Assembly (NCBI GenBank): GCA_003153585.1
Contig: PLZZ01000203.1
Span: forward strand, 12,724 to 21,229
Reading direction: 5' to 3'
Source: Acidobacteriota bacterium
GTDB taxonomy: Bacteria > Acidobacteriota > Terriglobia > Acidiferrales > UBA7541
DNA: 8,506 nucleotides
Below are positions 5,544 through 8,506 of the stretch, one piece after another. The notes under the pieces are model-generated. The model searched no databases, was not told the origin of the DNA, and saw only the letters and a list, made by a program, of their open reading frames with translations. How positions within the stretch are numbered: the stretch's first letter is position 1; every line of letters starts with the position of its first letter. The position numbers and the translations under genes are program-made.

Positions 5544-5834
5544 ATGACCGAACATTCATCGCACAAACCTGCCCACGACCCATCGCAAGAGCGTGTTGTC
5601 GTTGCTTATACTGCCGCCACAACGGCGGAAGCCATGGTAGTTCGCGGACTTCTCGAAAGCGCTGGCATCAGTTCGCCCGGTTCCACTTCGAACGATCCTT
5701 TTCCGCTGCGCGAGTCGCCTGAAGGAACTCACGGCGTCGAAGTCTACGTCCTCGAGCCGCGCGCGGAAGAAGCGCGGAAGCTTATCGCGGAATACCAGAA
5801 GGGCAATCAGTCCTCCGCCGAATCCGGCGAGTAG
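5544..5834 (+). CDS. DUF2007-like small protein (putative signal-transducing domain)
   Basis: The protein has 96 residues. The core, about 17-85, reads RVVVAYTAATTAEAMVVRGL, then LESAGI, then a variable loop, then GVEVYVLEPRAEEARKLIAEY. This is the beta-alpha-beta-beta-alpha pattern of the DUF2007 family (PF09413): a strand with V-V-x-Y-T-A, a helix with EAxxVRGLLESAGI, and a closing strand and helix with V-x-V-x-x-x-x-AEEARKLI. The family is small and ACT-like in shape and has no established biochemical role; it is called a putative signal transducer. The N-terminal 15 residues (His and Ser rich) and C-terminal 10 residues (Ser, Glu rich) are flexible tails. The start ATG follows GGGGA (5533-5537) by 6 bases. 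That ribosome site is the right half of a perfect 14-bp palindrome. The gene converges on comEC with 38 bases between stops and no visible terminator. Confidence 0.82.
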   Translation: MTEHSSHKPAHDPSQERVVVAYTAATTAEAMVVRGLLESAGISSPGSTSNDPFPLRESPEGTHGVEVYVLEPRAEEARKLIAEYQKGNQSSAESGE

Positions 5835-5872
5835 CGCGACTGAATACCTGAAATTCCAAAAATACGCAGCGG

Positions 5873-8506
5873 TCAGCGCGGATGCGATTCCGCGAATGTG
5901 TGCACATCAAGAGTACGTCCATCCGTCAGCGCGGTAACTTCGCCATCGCGATCGGTGCGCAAAAATCGCACCCGGGCCCGTGCGTAACGCGCGACGACAT
6001 CCTCCACCGGATGTCCAAACTGATTTCCTTCTCCGACCGAAACCACCGCTACGCGCGGAGCCACCGCCGCCACGAATGATTCGATCGAGGAAGTCTTGCT
6101 GCCGTGGTGCGGCACCTTCAGGAAATCCGCGGCGATCGCGGAATGATCGTTTACCAACGCGGCCTCGACCTTTTTTTCGATGTCACCTGGAAGCAAAAAG
6201 CTCACCGCGTCATCCTTCAGCCTCATCACCAACGAGTTGTCATTGGATGCTTGCTGCACGGTGGAAATATCCTCGGGCCAAAGCACATCCCCTTCGATTC
6301 CGCCGCACTGGAAATCGCTCCCGCGTTGCTTTTCGACGATCGCAACTCCGCGAGAGCGCGCCTCCGCGAGCAGCGCCTTGAATGCAGGAGTCTCCTCATC
6401 GCGTCCGATCCACAATTCTCCGACACGGAAATTCTGGAGCACGCTGCGAAGACCGTCGAGATGATCGTGATGCGCGTGCGTAAGCGCTACCACATCGAGA
6501 CTCTTGATTCCGCGCGACCACAGGTATGGCGAAACGACTTCCTCGCCGACGTCTGTTCCTGAGTGATAACCGCCAACGGATTCCGACCCGGCTTGCCCGC
6601 CGCCGTCGATCAACATAGCCCCGCCGTTGGGAAACGCGACGAAAATCGAATCGCCCTGGCCAACATCCAGGACATCCACTTCGAGTTTTCCGCGCTCAAG
6701 ATTCGGCGCAAACGGATGCGATGCCACCAGCAACGTTAACGAAGCCAGAGCAAGCGCCGAAGCCCATTCCACGGGCCGAATTGGTGGAGACAACTTGCGC
6801 CTGACACTAGGATCTAATCGGCGTGCCGCTACAGCTCGCGCGCACATCGCGAGACAAACAAACGCCACGAAGAAAGCGATCCCAAGCCACATCGGCGGGC
6901 CGGGAATTCGATAGGACAACCGCGGCCAACGGCCAAACCACGTGACGGTTGAAAGCAGAAGCGCGGCACAAAGACCAAGCGCCTTCGCAAGCAGCAGCGC
7001 AAGACGCGCCCACACGAAAGACGCGAGCAACGTCACAAAACCAAGAGGAACAATAATCGCCGTAAGCAGCACAGCGGGAATATTGCTCAGAGGCCCCGCA
7101 AGGCTCACGCGATGAAAATCCTGTGCCAGTAGCGGAAGCATCCCCCACTGAATCACAACCGAAAGCAGCACGATGTCCCACAATCGCAAGCCGACGATGA
7201 CCGGCGCCGAAAGTAGCTCATTCGCGCGAGGAGCGATTCGCTGAGGCAGCCTCGCCGACAACCAGTTCGACATCGCGCGCATATCAATTCGAAACTGCGT
7301 CACCTTCGGCGGATGTGCTCCGTCGCGCGTGACGTCGCCCAAGTGCCGCAAGCCCACGCGATACGGTTCGCTCGTGCGTTCGATCCACGGAAGCGCAAGC
7401 GCCGCAATCACTCCCGCAGCGACAAAAGAAAGCTGGAAACTCGAATCGGTGAGCGATGAAGGTCTCCAGAGTAAAATCGCCAGCGCCGCCACCGAAATCG
7501 TGTTGAGTAATTCAACGCGGCGAAATAGCGGACGCGCGCATAAATAGAATGCCGCAATCAATGCAGCCCGAAGAATCGGCGGGCGGTCCTGCACAATTCC
7601 GACGTACGCGGCAAGCGCCGCGAGTGTCATCAAAGCGATCGTAATTGACGGCAATCGCAAACGGCGCCCAAGCCAATAAAGAAAAACAACCAGCGCCCCC
7701 ACGTGCAGCCCCGCAACCACCAATACGTGATAGGCCGCCGTCTTCTGAAATGCAAGCACCACGTCCGAATCGACGAAGCTGCGGTCGCCCAGCAACATCG
7801 CGCGAAGCACAGCCGCACGCTCGGGTTGATCCGCGAATAGGGAATCGACGCGCGCCAGAAGATTGCCGCGCGCTCTGGCCAGCCGCTGCTGCAGCGTGGG
7901 CGATGGCCGGTCGATTGCCTGCAGCAATTCGCCACTGCGCAGCGAGCCAACGACATCGATCTTTTGTCGCGCTAGGAATCCGTGAACGTCGAATGCACCC
8001 GGATCCAGATAATTGCGCGGCGGACGCGCCTTTACCAGGGCTTCCACGCGGTCGCCCGCGCGCAGACCTTGCAAAGGCTCCGTCGCGCGCGGCCCGGAGT
8101 AAAAATTCACACGCAAGCCGCCAGTCGTGGGGAGCACAACGCCGGCGGATTCCACATTCTCCAAATCTATTTCGTAGCGAAGTCCCCATGGCAGCTTCAG
8201 TGGATCTTCGCGTAGTCGTCCGCGCCAGCGCAGCGGAACGCTCGTATCAACGGTGTCACTGGCGATCAGCCGGGAAATGTGATTCGCAGAAACGGAGGCG
8301 CGCTCCACTCCGATTGCCAGCCCTCCAAGCGCAACCCACGCGATCAATGCAACACACCAGGCGGATGCCGCTCGCCTTCGCCAAATCAAAATCACACCCG
8401 CGCCAATTGCCACAGTCGCAACTGCAAACCAGACTTTCGGTGATGTCTGCCATCGGCTGGCGATGCCAATACCCGCGGCAAAGGCCGATGCGATCCACAG
8501 CGCAGG
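5873..8506 (-). CDS. comEC: ComEC/Rec2-family DNA uptake channel, N-terminus beyond window
   Basis: ComEC carries single-stranded transforming DNA across the inner membrane. 877 codons are visible and the frame is open at the window edge. A GTG at 8413 is not the start, because the preceding 31 codons (PALWIASAFAAGIGIASRWQ...) are a typical ComEC first helix. Counting from the edge: N-terminal helices (1-70), then the soluble OB-like DUF4131 region (about 90-190) with ARPPRNYLDPGAFD, then the competence channel domain (about 230-570) with HVLVVAGLHVG (260-270) and SFQLSFVAAG (355-364). Last comes a metallo-beta-lactamase-like domain (about 608-877): DVGQGDS (614-620), THAHHDHLDG (676-685, nucleotides 6481-6452) with all metal ligands of HxHxDH, LPGD (772-775), VPHHGSKTS (798-806) and FGHP (830-833). 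All domains look intact, so a functional protein is likely. No neighbouring gene relates to competence. Confidence 0.97.
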   Translation of the reverse strand, partial: PALWIASAFAAGIGIASRWQTSPKVWFAVATVAIGAGVILIWRRRAASAWCVALIAWVALGGLAIGVERASVSANHISRLIASDTVDTSVPLRWRGRLREDPLKLPWGLRYEIDLENVESAGVVLPTTGGLRVNFYSGPRATEPLQGLRAGDRVEALVKARPPRNYLDPGAFDVHGFLARQKIDVVGSLRSGELLQAIDRPSPTLQQRLARARGNLLARVDSLFADQPERAAVLRAMLLGDRSFVDSDVVLAFQKTAAYHVLVVAGLHVGALVVFLYWLGRRLRLPSITIALMTLAALAAYVGIVQDRPPILRAALIAAFYLCARPLFRRVELLNTISVAALAILLWRPSSLTDSSFQLSFVAAGVIAALALPWIERTSEPYRVGLRHLGDVTRDGAHPPKVTQFRIDMRAMSNWLSARLPQRIAPRANELLSAPVIVGLRLWDIVLLSVVIQWGMLPLLAQDFHRVSLAGPLSNIPAVLLTAIIVPLGFVTLLASFVWARLALLLAKALGLCAALLLSTVTWFGRWPRLSYRIPGPPMWLGIAFFVAFVCLAMCARAVAARRLDPSVRRKLSPPIRPVEWASALALASLTLLVASHPFAPNLERGKLEVDVLDVGQGDSIFVAFPNGGAMLIDGGGQAGSESVGGYHSGTDVGEEVVSPYLWSRGIKSLDVVALTHAHHDHLDGLRSVLQNFRVGELWIGRDEETPAFKALLAEARSRGVAIVEKQRGSDFQCGGIEGDVLWPEDISTVQQASNDNSLVMRLKDDAVSFLLPGDIEKKVEAALVNDHSAIAADFLKVPHHGSKTSSIESFVAAVAPRVAVVSVGEGNQFGHPVEDVVARYARARVRFLRTDRDGEVTALTDGRTLDVHTFAESHPR

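Noticed and set aside
7512..8189. Second minus-strand frame (225 codons) inside comEC
   Set aside because: Arg/Gly/Ala-rich shadow of the comEC reading frame without any domain features.
8413..8413. GTG at 8413 as the comEC start codon
   Set aside because: The frame stays open to the window edge with a typical ComEC N-terminal helix upstream, so the true start lies beyond 8506.

Overview
The window looks like a chromosomal segment from a Gram-negative bacterium, most likely an Acidobacteriota member. The basis is moderately GC-rich DNA, a complete Kdo/lipid A gene pair, heptose kinase and adenylyltransferase encoded as two separate proteins, and the acidobacterial look of several of the proteins. 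The taxonomic call is by recognition only. No mobile element, tRNA, rRNA or CRISPR array was seen.

Layout. At the left edge (78 to 1, minus strand) is the start of an exported protein, cut by the window. It is divergent from a plus-strand lipopolysaccharide cluster: waaA (236-1648), lpxK (1645-2682, GTGA overlap with waaA), a 122-bp gap with a possible internal promoter, an rfaE1/hldA-type kinase (2805-3896), rfaE2/hldC (3905-4393), a 67-codon relic that resembles the two ends of a GT9 heptosyltransferase (4386-4589), and an ICMT-like membrane protein (4586-5161, again a GTGA overlap). A small minus-strand gene (5439-5170) converges on the cluster. A DUF2007-like gene (5544-5834) is divergent from it, and the region between them contains several palindromes. 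The rest of the window (8506-5873, minus) is comEC, open at the right edge.

How the genes work together. LpxK adds the 4'-phosphate that completes the lipid IV-A acceptor, and WaaA transfers Kdo onto it. RfaE1 and RfaE2 should catalyse the phosphorylation and nucleotidyl-transfer steps that make ADP-heptose for the inner core. The expected next gene is a heptosyltransferase that would attach this heptose to Kdo. Only a short open frame remains there. It carries the RLGSLGxIVHAL-like start motif with the usual Asp changed to Ala, followed directly by a C-terminal-like tail, so most of the enzyme appears to be deleted. This is the most notable observation in the window. I found no convincing new multi-gene system; the other findings are regulatory palindromes and sequence deviations within known families.
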